From positions 1-64,000 of the forward strand of contig JAFGSB010000150.1 in assembly GCA_016934825.1 (NCBI GenBank): a stretch of 64,000 nt of DNA, read 5' to 3'. This DNA is from Candidatus Zhuqueibacterota bacterium. GTDB taxonomy: Bacteria > Zhuqueibacterota > Zhuqueibacteria > Residuimicrobiales > Krinioviventaceae. Both the position numbers and the translations under genes were made by a program. The notes beneath the pieces were generated by a model. It made no database searches and was not told the DNA's origin. It saw only the letters and a program-made list of their open reading frames with translations. Shown one piece after another: positions 1 to 8,800 of this stretch; position 1 is the stretch's first letter; the number at the start of each line of letters is the position of its first letter.

Positions 1-1356
1 GATGTTTTGGTTATCGGGAGCAGCGCCGCCGGCTTGGTTGCTTCTACGACAGGTAAAACAGTATACCCCGATAAAAGCTTTACAGTAGTCAGCAAAGATG
101 AAAAAGTACTTGTCCCTTGTGGGATACCGTATGTTTTCGGTTCTATAGATAGTACCAATAATAATATTCTTCCGGCTGATAAAATGTTTGAAAAAGCGGG
201 GATAAATTTAAAAATTGCACAGGTGGTTTCTATTGACCGGAAAAATAAAGTATGTCATTTAAAAGATGGCGATTCCATATGTTATGATAAACTTGTTTTG
301 GGAACCGGTTCATTACCGACCGTTCCAAATTGGCTTAAAGGTACGGATATGGAAAATGTGTTCACCGTTCCCAAAAATAAAAACTACCTGGATGAAATGC
401 AGGAAAAGTTGAGGGGATGTAATAAAATAGTGACCATTGGAGCGGGTTTTATCGGCGTGGAACTATCCGATGAATTGAATAAAGCGGGTAAAAATATTAC
501 CCTTGTCGAAATATTACCAACTATTTTAGGCATCGCGTTTGACAAAGAAATATGCATTCAGGCCGAAGAAAAATTAAAAAGCAGAGGGGTGAACGTATTA
601 ACCGGTATCGCTGTAAAAGAGATACTTGGCGATGGAAAAGTTTCAGAGGTATTGCTGGATAACGGCGATAAACTTGAAGCCGATGCCGTCATATTGTCCG
701 TTGGTTATAGCCCCAATACAACTCTTGCCAGAGAAGCCGGCCTGACCATCAGCGACAAAGGATTTATCAAGGTTGATGAATATATGAGAACAGAAGACCC
801 CGATATTTTTGCCGTGGGCGACTGTGCTGAAAAAAGGGATTTTGTGACCAGAAAACCGAACGGCATTATGCTGGCTTCCACAGCTTGCGCCGAAGCCAGA
901 ACAGCCGGGATGAATTTGTATAAATTGTCCGCCGTGAAAACATTCAACGGCACAATTTCAATTTTTTCAACAGCTATTGGAGATACCGGTTTTGGCGTTG
1001 CCGGATTGACTGAAAATCAGGCCATAAACGAAGGTTTTGATATTATCACCGGTATTTTTGAAGGGATGGATAAACATCCCGGTACTTTACCTGACACAAA
1101 AAAACAAATGGTTAAGCTAATTGTCGGTAAAGATAACGGTGTGATTTTGGGCGGCGAAGTCGTTGGCGGACTGTCCGCTGGTGAATTGACCAATACGATA
1201 GGATTTATCATTCAAAACAGGATGAGTTTAAATTCAATCCTGACATCACAAATAGGGACGCATCCTTTACTAACAGCGTCTCCGGCAGGATATCCACTGT
1301 TAAAAGCGGCGGGAAATGCCGCTCAAAAAATTATCAACAATAGAAATGGTAATTAA
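1..1356 (+). CDS. FAD/NAD(P)-dependent pyridine nucleotide-disulfide oxidoreductase, CoA-disulfide reductase/NADH oxidase-like (5' end cut)
   Basis: A flavoprotein of the CoA-disulfide reductase / NADH oxidase / polysulfide reductase group, which moves electrons from NAD(P)H through FAD and one redox cysteine to a disulfide, polysulfide or oxygen. The reading frame is open to base 1 and the first codons already encode the Rossmann strand DVLVIGSSAAG, so only a few N-terminal residues are missing. The motif VPCGIPY near residue 40 holds the single redox cysteine typical of CoA-disulfide reductases. The second nucleotide fold has the pattern TIGAGFIGVE near residue 150. The FAD motif IFAVGDCAE lies near residue 270, and a dimerisation domain fills the last 120 residues. 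It ends just before a strong terminator. The substrate cannot be told from sequence alone. Confidence 0.85.
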   Translation, partial: DVLVIGSSAAGLVASTTGKTVYPDKSFTVVSKDEKVLVPCGIPYVFGSIDSTNNNILPADKMFEKAGINLKIAQVVSIDRKNKVCHLKDGDSICYDKLVLGTGSLPTVPNWLKGTDMENVFTVPKNKNYLDEMQEKLRGCNKIVTIGAGFIGVELSDELNKAGKNITLVEILPTILGIAFDKEICIQAEEKLKSRGVNVLTGIAVKEILGDGKVSEVLLDNGDKLEADAVILSVGYSPNTTLAREAGLTISDKGFIKVDEYMRTEDPDIFAVGDCAEKRDFVTRKPNGIMLASTACAEARTAGMNLYKLSAVKTFNGTISIFSTAIGDTGFGVAGLTENQAINEGFDIITGIFEGMDKHPGTLPDTKKQMVKLIVGKDNGVILGGEVVGGLSAGELTNTIGFIIQNRMSLNSILTSQIGTHPLLTASPAGYPLLKAAGNAAQKIINNRNGN

Positions 1357-1393
1357 TATTTCATTCTGACATACTAAAATAAAACTATTGTGT

Positions 1394-1432
1394 AAACAGA
1401 CTTTTGGATTTCTCCAAAAGTCTGTTTTTTTA
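1394..1432 (+). terminator. Rho-independent terminator after the flavoprotein gene
   Basis: A perfect 15-bp stem (arms 1394-1408 and 1413-1427, AAACAGACTTTTGGA and its complement) with a 4-base loop runs into a T tract. It lies about 40 bases after the stop of the plus-strand flavoprotein gene. Confidence 0.9.
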
Positions 1433-1539
1433 TTTAGCGATAATCATGGTATAAAAATGCGGCCGCGTTATGATCGTTTTTTGCAAAACATTCCCCGGAA
1501 TAATGTTAGAATACTATTCCCTGTGAATAACCTGATATA

Positions 1540-2796
1540 TCAAATATTTTTCAAAAACCGGTTTTCACCCCCGTGCAAATGCTGCTTACCCTTTTCAGTA
1601 ATATGAACCGGATCGCCGTTATTTATCCAATTTTGTTTTATAAGCTCACGGATCATTTCCCCGATTTTCAAACTGTATTGTGGTTTTCCGCCGCCAATTC
1701 CCAGAGCGCGAAGAGACGGATTTTTACTGAAATCAAGTACCTCCTGTACGCGGGAGATCAGTTCGGAACGTGATATACTTTTTTGTTTTTCAATCAGGTA
1801 CAGCATCCAGTCACATAACTGAGATTGCCGGAATTTTTCATAACGCCTGACAATACCAAATTTATATCGTGAAAAATCCGGTTCTTCATCGCCGCGGTAT
1901 CGAAGCAGATCAATAAACAGTTCCACACCGCTTTTAAGGATCAAAGCGGCAACAACAAGACCGACAAGCGTGTCCAGCAAAGGGAACCTGAGCAATGATG
2001 CCGCCAGCCCGGCGGTGACGCTTGCCGCAACAATGACATGATTCCGGGAATCGACCGATTGTGTAATGAGCGCCATACTGCCGCCGCGCATTCCGATAAA
2101 CCGCTGATAGAACCACAGTAAAAGACATACCACAGCAGAAAAAATGGCCGCCACAAACGTGAACCAGTTGATATCAATTTGATACGGAACAAAAAATCGC
2201 TGCACAGCTTCGTAAAAAGTCACTCCGCCGGTCACCAGCATCAATAATACCAGAAACACATTCACGGTGCGTTCCATATCATAGCGAAATCCGGCTGAAA
2301 TCAGCAAACAGGACAAGCCGTCAAGCAGGGTATCAACGGCATCATTGGTGAGCCCCACACTTCCCGATATCAATCCTGCGGGCAATTTGAGGGCGGCCAG
2401 AAAAAGATGAGCGATCAATGAAACCCTGGGCACGAATTCCGGCATCAGGAATTTTTGTAATTTTTCTCCGGTTTGCCGTAACTCGGAAAGAACTTTTTCA
2501 GCCTTTTCATGACCGGCAGTTGTCAGTTCGTACCGCTCTCCTTCCTGGACGATCCAGCCTTTCTTTTTTAGATATTCAACGGTCTTCCGGACATGTTCAT
2601 GTATATGCGGTTCTCTTTGCTTTTGTTTTAATCTTTCGGATACATTAAATAAACCGATATACCTGATATAGCTGTGATAATGTTCCACTATTTCATCTAG
2701 TGTTAACGGGCCGTCAATAAGTGATACGGCGATATCATATCCTTCCCCATAGTCATGATTTTTTCGTCTGCGTGATTTTCGTTTCAACATTTTCAA
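1540..2796 (-). CDS. Cation diffusion facilitator family transporter with flanking winged-helix domains
   Basis: A 418-residue inner-membrane protein. Residues about 1-105 read as a soluble helix-turn-helix/winged-helix domain (basic start, then VEYLKKKGWIVQEGERYELT, a typical wing). Residues about 115-300 are a CDF-like membrane domain: SVGLTNDAVDTLLDG matches the first CDF metal motif and SVDSRNHV the second. Residues about 325-410 form a second winged-helix-like segment ending GDPVHITEKGKQHL. CDF proteins export Zn, Fe, Mn or Co in exchange for protons. Here the usual C-terminal metallochaperone domain appears to be replaced by DNA-binding-like domains. The first metal motif has Asp where many CDFs have His, so the metal is uncertain. 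The transporter family call is fairly sure; a regulatory role is inference. Confidence 0.75.
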   Translation of the reverse strand: MKMLKRKSRRRKNHDYGEGYDIAVSLIDGPLTLDEIVEHYHSYIRYIGLFNVSERLKQKQREPHIHEHVRKTVEYLKKKGWIVQEGERYELTTAGHEKAEKVLSELRQTGEKLQKFLMPEFVPRVSLIAHLFLAALKLPAGLISGSVGLTNDAVDTLLDGLSCLLISAGFRYDMERTVNVFLVLLMLVTGGVTFYEAVQRFFVPYQIDINWFTFVAAIFSAVVCLLLWFYQRFIGMRGGSMALITQSVDSRNHVIVAASVTAGLAASLLRFPLLDTLVGLVVAALILKSGVELFIDLLRYRGDEEPDFSRYKFGIVRRYEKFRQSQLCDWMLYLIEKQKSISRSELISRVQEVLDFSKNPSLRALGIGGGKPQYSLKIGEMIRELIKQNWINNGDPVHITEKGKQHLHGGENRFLKNI

Positions 2797-3200
2797 AATT
2801 CCGTTTCCAGACTTTTAAGAATTCCTGCATCCGTTAAAATCCTCAGCCGGGAAAAATTATGATATATGATATACCAATATATAAAAATGTTCCGGTGTGA
2901 TAACATTTTAATACAGAAAACCATGATAAAATAATAAACCCTTCCCATATTTGAGGAATTCTTTAACATCAGGTCTTTAATTCAATCTTACCACATTCAA
3001 ATATGCGCTCAGGTCAGTTAAATATAATGAAAAAAAATTTATAACACGACGATATTTTCCATCCCGGACAATAAACCAGAGCATAGTCCAGTAACAGGCG
3101 CACCATCGGCCCGGGTGGACGGCTAAAAGTACAATCCCTATCCCCCATAAAAGTACCAACACGGGATCACGAAATCCCGCGCAGTGATGAACATAACAGT
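2797..3200. other. Intergenic stretch without a supported gene
   Basis: About 400 bases between the CDF gene start and the GYD gene stop. The left half is AT-rich and should hold the CDF promoter. The right half is more GC-rich, and a short minus-strand reading frame in it has neither a convincing ribosome site nor a recognisable family. Confidence 0.5.
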
Positions 3201-3494
3201 TCAGGGTAAAGCGGCGATGATCTTTCGGTATTCGTTTTCGGGGAAAGCGCGGAGTGTTTCGGTGCTGATGTTGCCCTGTGAGCCGATGGCAAGTGTTGCT
3301 TTGGCAATTGCTACATCATCGGGCGCTTCGATAACAACAACGGCGTCAAAACGGCCCATTGTCAGATAAAAACCCTTTATTTCGGCGCCCATGGCCTTAT
3401 ATATATCTTTGGCCTTATCAAGACGGGTTGGGCCGTCCTTAATGTTCTCCATACCCCGTTGTGAATAATGGAGTAAAGTAATAAATGTTGCCAT
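3201..3494 (-). CDS. GYD domain protein
   Basis: A 97-residue cytoplasmic protein of the GYD family (PF08734 type), small dimeric ferredoxin-like alpha/beta proteins of unknown function. It opens with ATFITLLHYSQRG, continues with the GAEIKGFYLTMGRFDAVVVIEAPDD block (here 'MGRFDAVVVIEAPD' replaces the G-x-YD signature), and ends with LRAFPENEYRKI, all typical of the family. A good ribosome site (AGGAGA) lies 8 bases before the ATG. It stands alone between intergenic stretches. The family is clear; the function is not known. Confidence 0.85.
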   Translation of the reverse strand: MATFITLLHYSQRGMENIKDGPTRLDKAKDIYKAMGAEIKGFYLTMGRFDAVVVIEAPDDVAIAKATLAIGSQGNISTETLRAFPENEYRKIIAALP

Positions 3495-3687
3495 GATATA
3501 ATCTCCTTAATACTGGTTAAAATTGTATAATTAAAACAACTTTTTTCATCTATTAATTCGATTATATTTTGCAGGACAGGATTAAACAAAAGAATGTTAT
3601 GCCAAACTCTACCGCTCGGGGTGTTTTAACGGATCAGTGTGCGACCAGTAGATAAATTTACAGGATTACTTATAATCCGCTAAAATC

Positions 3688-4662
3688 TTATTCGAAAATT
3701 TCCACATTCCCGCCGGTGTGCAGGAACAGGATACGGCTATCGGGGACAAATCGTCCCGTATTCAAATAATCCAAAAGACCGGCCGCGGCCTTGCCGGTAT
3801 AGACATAATCCAGAAAAATGCCGCATTTACGGGCAAAAAGGCGCACGGCATTTTCACAGGCCGTTGTCGGGATGGCGTATCCCTGTCCCAGGTAATTATC
3901 ATCGACGATAACCGTTCCGGGATCGATCGTTGTTTCCAGCATCTCCGCGGTATGCTCCGCCAAAGCCAAAACATCTTTCCGCTGCTGAGCGGCTTCTTTT
4001 GCTACACTGATACCGATAATCTTTCCGGGCCAATTTGTTATTGCCTTGCCAACAACAAGACCGGCCTGCGTTCCGGCCGACGATGATGCGAATATTATCA
4101 CATCAAAGCGAATACCCAGCCGCTGTTCATCGTCCATAATTTCCGATAAAGCGTCGACGTACCCCAGTGCGCCGACCGGCGTTGATCCGCCCACGGGCAT
4201 CCGGTAAACCCTTCGGCCCTGCCGGGCGAGTTTCGATTCCAGTTCACGCGCCTCCTGCTCCCAGACTTCCCAGTCACTGTTATCGACATGATGACAAACC
4301 GCCCCCAACATAAGGTCCAGCCGTAAATTACCGGTAGCCTGTGCGGGTTCTTTCCCGCCAAGGACCAGGTGCACGTCCATATCGTTTACACTGCCGTATG
4401 CCGCCACCATCCGGCAAAAGTTAGACTGGTTGGCGCCGACGGCCAGTAATGTGTCGCAGTCCCGCAACAAGGCGTCACTGACCAGGAAATCCAGTTTGCG
4501 GCTCTTGTTGCCGCCAAAGCCGATACCGGTGAGATCGTCCCGTTTACAGTACACATGCCGGCCGTACATGCCGGAAAGCACATCGAGCTCGTGAACGGGC
4601 GTCGGCAGTACGGAATGACGCCGGCGTGGAAATTTTGCCAATAATTTTTCAATTGTTTGCAT
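3688..4662 (-). CDS. PLP-dependent D-cysteine desulfhydrase / ACC deaminase family enzyme
   Basis: A 324-residue fold-type II PLP enzyme. Family members break D-cysteine to pyruvate, sulfide and ammonia, or deaminate 1-aminocyclopropane-1-carboxylate. The motif GGNKSRKLDFLVSDA near residue 50 carries the PLP-binding lysine, and GANQSNFCRMVAA follows as in the family. The phosphate-binding loop FASSSAGTQAGLV is near residue 195 and the C-terminal block FLHTGGNVEIFE closes the protein. Length is normal. The methyltransferase gene follows 40 bases upstream on the same strand, so the two may be cotranscribed. Sequence reading cannot separate D-cysteine from other D-amino acid or ACC activity. Confidence 0.85.
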   Translation of the reverse strand: MQTIEKLLAKFPRRRHSVLPTPVHELDVLSGMYGRHVYCKRDDLTGIGFGGNKSRKLDFLVSDALLRDCDTLLAVGANQSNFCRMVAAYGSVNDMDVHLVLGGKEPAQATGNLRLDLMLGAVCHHVDNSDWEVWEQEARELESKLARQGRRVYRMPVGGSTPVGALGYVDALSEIMDDEQRLGIRFDVIIFASSSAGTQAGLVVGKAITNWPGKIIGISVAKEAAQQRKDVLALAEHTAEMLETTIDPGTVIVDDNYLGQGYAIPTTACENAVRLFARKCGIFLDYVYTGKAAAGLLDYLNTGRFVPDSRILFLHTGGNVEIFE

Positions 4663-4702
4663 TTTACATCTCTAATCTTGGATTACAATGAAAAGCGGTA
4701 AA

Positions 4703-5644
4703 TTATTCGTCGTTATCTTTCGGCCTGAGTAAAAACGTAAAATCAAGCCCAAAATCGTAAAGACCGGGTATATTACGCAGGCTGTTCTGGATATACCGGA
4801 ACTTATAGTAAAAACGCGGATATTTTCTTTCGCCGCTAACTGTTAATGAACTTTTTTCAGGACTTTTTTGTTCTTGAGGGAAATATTGTTGTTTCCAGTT
4901 TTTCTTTTTCCTGAGCAACCCGCTGTTTCTCAATCCTCTTTTTATGCTGCCCGTTTTCCGACTGGAAACGGAAAATCCGGTTTCGGCAAAAAGGTTCAAT
5001 AATGTTTTGGCCGGGAAAAAGAAGATATGCCCGTTTACACTGCGTGCGGGTATATATTCACTTTTATAAAAATCGATCAAAACCTTGCTGTCGTTAAGGC
5101 CGTTGGGAACGGACAGGAAAAAATATCCACCGGATTTGATAATACGCTTACACTCTTTTAATAATGACAGAGGATCAAGTACATGCTCGAGGACATTATT
5201 TATATGAATGTAATCAAAATATTGATCAGGGAAGGATACATCCTGCAGATTGCCCCGCTTCACATCCAGATTTAATTGTTTTTGAGCAAACTCTACGGCA
5301 TCCCGGCTAAAATCCACGCCATGTACATTCCATGAAGAATTATTTTTTATTGCGTTAATAAAAAAACCTGTCGCGCAGCCCACATCCAAAAATCGGCCGC
5401 TTTTTTTCAGCTTTGTCAATTTTTTCGCGTATATAATCCCCTTTGCTTCATCGTGCCAGCGGTTAAAATTATAATAGGAGGCGGAATAAAACCTTTTCAG
5501 GTGATCAATTGTGGGCAACGGATTAAAATAAATAACGCTGCAATTCGTACATTTTACCAGATCATATTCGGCGCCCAAAACCAGGCTCACCTTACATAAA
5601 TATAGTTTTTTTTGATCGTTTTTACAAACCGGACAAGTTGTCAA
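4703..5644 (-). CDS. Class I SAM-dependent methyltransferase with N-terminal zinc-binding motif
   Basis: A 313-residue cytoplasmic methyltransferase. The first 35 residues hold two CxxC knuckles (CPVC and CTNC) that probably bind zinc. The SAM-binding fold starts near residue 85 with FLDVGCATGFFI (motif I); an acidic VHGVDFSRDAV and a YIHINNVLEHVLDP segment follow, as in methyltransferase types 11/12. The start is TTG, chosen because GGAG lies 6 bases before it. Close relatives are often found in polysaccharide or lipid modification loci, but nothing nearby fixes the substrate. Confidence 0.85.
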   Translation of the reverse strand: MTTCPVCKNDQKKLYLCKVSLVLGAEYDLVKCTNCSVIYFNPLPTIDHLKRFYSASYYNFNRWHDEAKGIIYAKKLTKLKKSGRFLDVGCATGFFINAIKNNSSWNVHGVDFSRDAVEFAQKQLNLDVKRGNLQDVSFPDQYFDYIHINNVLEHVLDPLSLLKECKRIIKSGGYFFLSVPNGLNDSKVLIDFYKSEYIPARSVNGHIFFFPAKTLLNLFAETGFSVSSRKTGSIKRGLRNSGLLRKKKNWKQQYFPQEQKSPEKSSLTVSGERKYPRFYYKFRYIQNSLRNIPGLYDFGLDFTFLLRPKDNDE

Positions 5645-5802
5645 AATTCACTCCAGGCTTACATTTCATCCTTAAAAATCGGGGGAAAAGCATTGCCAAC
5701 TTAAATTAATTATTTAAACACAGAATAATATAATTATATATCAGAGGAATAAATTACGATTTTACATACAAAAATACAACCGATATTCCTCAGCAAACAG
5801 CG

Positions 5803-5834
5803 CAGCGTCTCCCGTAGGCTCACAGGAGACGCTG
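5803..5834 (-). terminator. Stem-loop after the beta-helix gene
   Basis: A perfect 10-bp stem (CAGCGTCTCC at 5803-5812 against 5825-5834) with a 12-base loop, 45 bases after the stop of the beta-helix gene. There is no T tract directly after the stem, so it may be a weak or factor-assisted terminator or a 3'-end stabiliser. Confidence 0.45.
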
Positions 5835-5878
5835 TAAATTTGATAATAGCAATTGATAAAACGGGGAGATTAAAACCT

Positions 5879-8800
5879 CTATTTGAGCAGCAGCATTTTC
5901 CTTGTAAAAACATTCGTCTCGGCCCGCAGGCGATACAAATAAAGTCCGGGACCGACACCGACGTTCAAATCGTTTGTTCCGTCCCAGACAACCGATTTCA
6001 CCCCGGCGGATTGGGTTGTATTGAGCAGGGTTTTTACATGCTCACCGAGGATGTTGTAAATAACAAGATGAACATCGGAATCCCTCGGCAGACTGTATTT
6101 GATCGTCGTGACCGGATTAAAAGGATTGGGATAATTTTGTTCCAGCGCAAAATGTTTGGGAAGCTGTTCACCACCGGTTTCTTTTATTCCGGTCGGAGAA
6201 CTCCATCTGCTTTCATTAGCGCCCAGATCAGGATGAGAGCCCGCAGGATTGGGGCGCGGATTTCCGGCCAGATCAGTTAACGGCGCGTAATACCATATTC
6301 CATCAACCTCAACTGAATCCGTTCCGGCGCCGTTGCAGGGGGAATCGTGGGTAAGGCAAAACGTGCTGTCCTCGTGAGTGGAAAACACCGGATCATTGTC
6401 CATATTGTTCTCACCGGGGAATTTTCCCTGTCCCCCTTCGATATTACAGTAATAAAAACACGGCATGGACGTCTCATCCCATGTATCTATCTGTTCATTC
6501 CAGCCTGCGGTATTTCCGCATATAATCGTATTTATAATAACGGGACAGGCTCTCCCACCGCAAATGATACCGCCGCCGCCGTCCGCAGCGCTGTTGTTAC
6601 AGATGGTATTATGAATCAGGACCGCATTCGGTTCTGAATTACAAACAACACCGCCGCCCCCGCCGGCGCTTTGGTTGTCGACGATCAAATTGTTTATCAT
6701 CAGGGGGCTGGACAAATAGCAATTGACTCCACCGCCGAACGGCGCCACATTATTCGCTATAATATTGCCGTCAAGCACGGGATGGGAACCGTTAAAAATA
6801 GTCAGCCCGCCGCCGACGCCGTCGCTAGCATGATTGTGCCCAATTGTATTATGTAATATTAACGGGTGAGAGTTCCAGCAAATAATGCCTCCTCCTCCCG
6901 GAGCCTGATTGTGTGTGATAAAATTATTTTTAATAACGGGACTGGAATTGGAAAGCCAGATGCCGCCGCCGGTCGCGTCCGCGCCGTTCGCGCTGTTTTG
7001 GGTTATTAAACTGTGAGAAATAATCAGCTTTTCAAAATTTATCGCCCGAATGGCACCGCCGTTCTGGTTCGGCCAGGTTCCTGCCGCTTTACCGTATAGA
7101 AGTTTACAATAAATAATCTTTGAAGAATCATTTGAGGACGGCGTCTGGTTAAAACTAATCCCACCCCATCCGGTTTCACGGTTTTGCGCCGTAAAAGTGA
7201 TCGAGTCTTCCGGGGTTCCAACCGCCAGCAGGCGTCCCTGCACATTGAGCTTGTACTGCCCGGTAAATTCAATTCTAACGCCCGGTTCGATACTCAAAAT
7301 CTGATTATCAGGTATCGTGATCTCGCCGTTGACAAGGTATGGTGAACGGTTTGCCTGCCAAAATCCGGAAACCTCGCCTGCTGCAATGTTCGAACCGGCA
7401 AAACCGATCTCGCTTTCATATGCGCCGATATCCGGAATTGTCCCTGCAGGATTAGGCCGGGAATTCCCTCCGATATCGGTGAACGGAGCTATCAGCCAGT
7501 TATTGCTGATTCGAATCGAATCAATTCCGGCGCTGATACAGGGCGAATTATCAGTCAGATGATAATCATTATTCTCCGTATCCACAAACAGCGGATCGGC
7601 ATTTTGGTTGCCGCTGCTCCAGTTGAGCACCGACAATTCATCAATAACATTCACATGGTTTTTACCCCCCTGTACATCACAATAATTCAGGGTCAAAGTG
7701 CCTCCCATTTCATTCCATTTGTCCATAGCAATTTGATCGAAAGCGTTTCCCCAAAAGATGCAATTTGTCGCGGTTGCAATGCCGCCGCCGCCGACTGTTA
7801 ATCCGCTGCCGTACGCGGCGGAATTATCGGTGACTGTACAATTTATAAAATTTACGTTTGAACCGCTCCAGACGCTGACAGCGCCGGAATTATAATAACC
7901 GCCTTCCGTCGCGCCACGGTTATGAGAAAACAGACAATTTGAAACGCTGCCGGTACTATAACTTGCAAATTCAATACCTGCCGCATACTGGATCGCCTTG
8001 TTATTGATAAAAATACTATTTCGAATGTCAAAATGATTTACCCGTGTCATTCTCATGCCGGTATTCCTTAAAGCGCTGTTGTTTATCAATTCACATTCAT
8101 CAATAACAGCGTTAACGATGGACATATCGCCGCCGGCTTTTCCTATGTAGATGCCGGCGCACACACCGGGAGTATTGTTGCTTGCAAACAGACTATTTTT
8201 AACTTTGACAGAATATGCATGATCGGCATAATCCGGATCACCTTCATTATAAAAGGCGAATGCCGCTCCGAAATCTCCCAGTGCTTTATTTGCCGTAAAG
8301 CTGCAATTATCCATATCGATGTCTGAATACCTGTTGTACATTCCCCCGCCTCTGCTTGCAGCCGTGTTGCCCGTGACCGTCACTTTTTCACCGACAAGAT
8401 TGGTTTCTTCACTAAAGAGACCTCCGCCATTCAAGGTTGCCGCATTAGCGGAAATTGTAACATTCTTGCAAGTCAGTTCAGTCTCTTTACAATAAATCCC
8501 GCCGCCGTTTTCAGGCGATGTATTATCACTTATGGTTACATTTACCAAATTTAAACTGGATTCCATAGAATTAATACCGCCGCCATTCTCCGCAGCTGTA
8601 TTGTTAGAAATTTTTACGTTTTCAAGATTCAACCGGGAATACTCACAGGTGAAACCTCCGCCGACATCCTCAAATTCACCGGTCGCCGCATTCTCCTTAA
8701 TGATAACATTTTTAAAATCCATTTTGGAACCTATACAGGCGGTTCCGATTTGTCCCCCGGAGATTGTGAGATTCTCTACGATTATATCATTATCCATAAG

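Noticed and set aside
2977-3162. 61-codon minus-strand frame with hydrophobic start
   Set aside because: No ribosome site, no family likeness, and a composition consistent with chance in a GC-richer patch.
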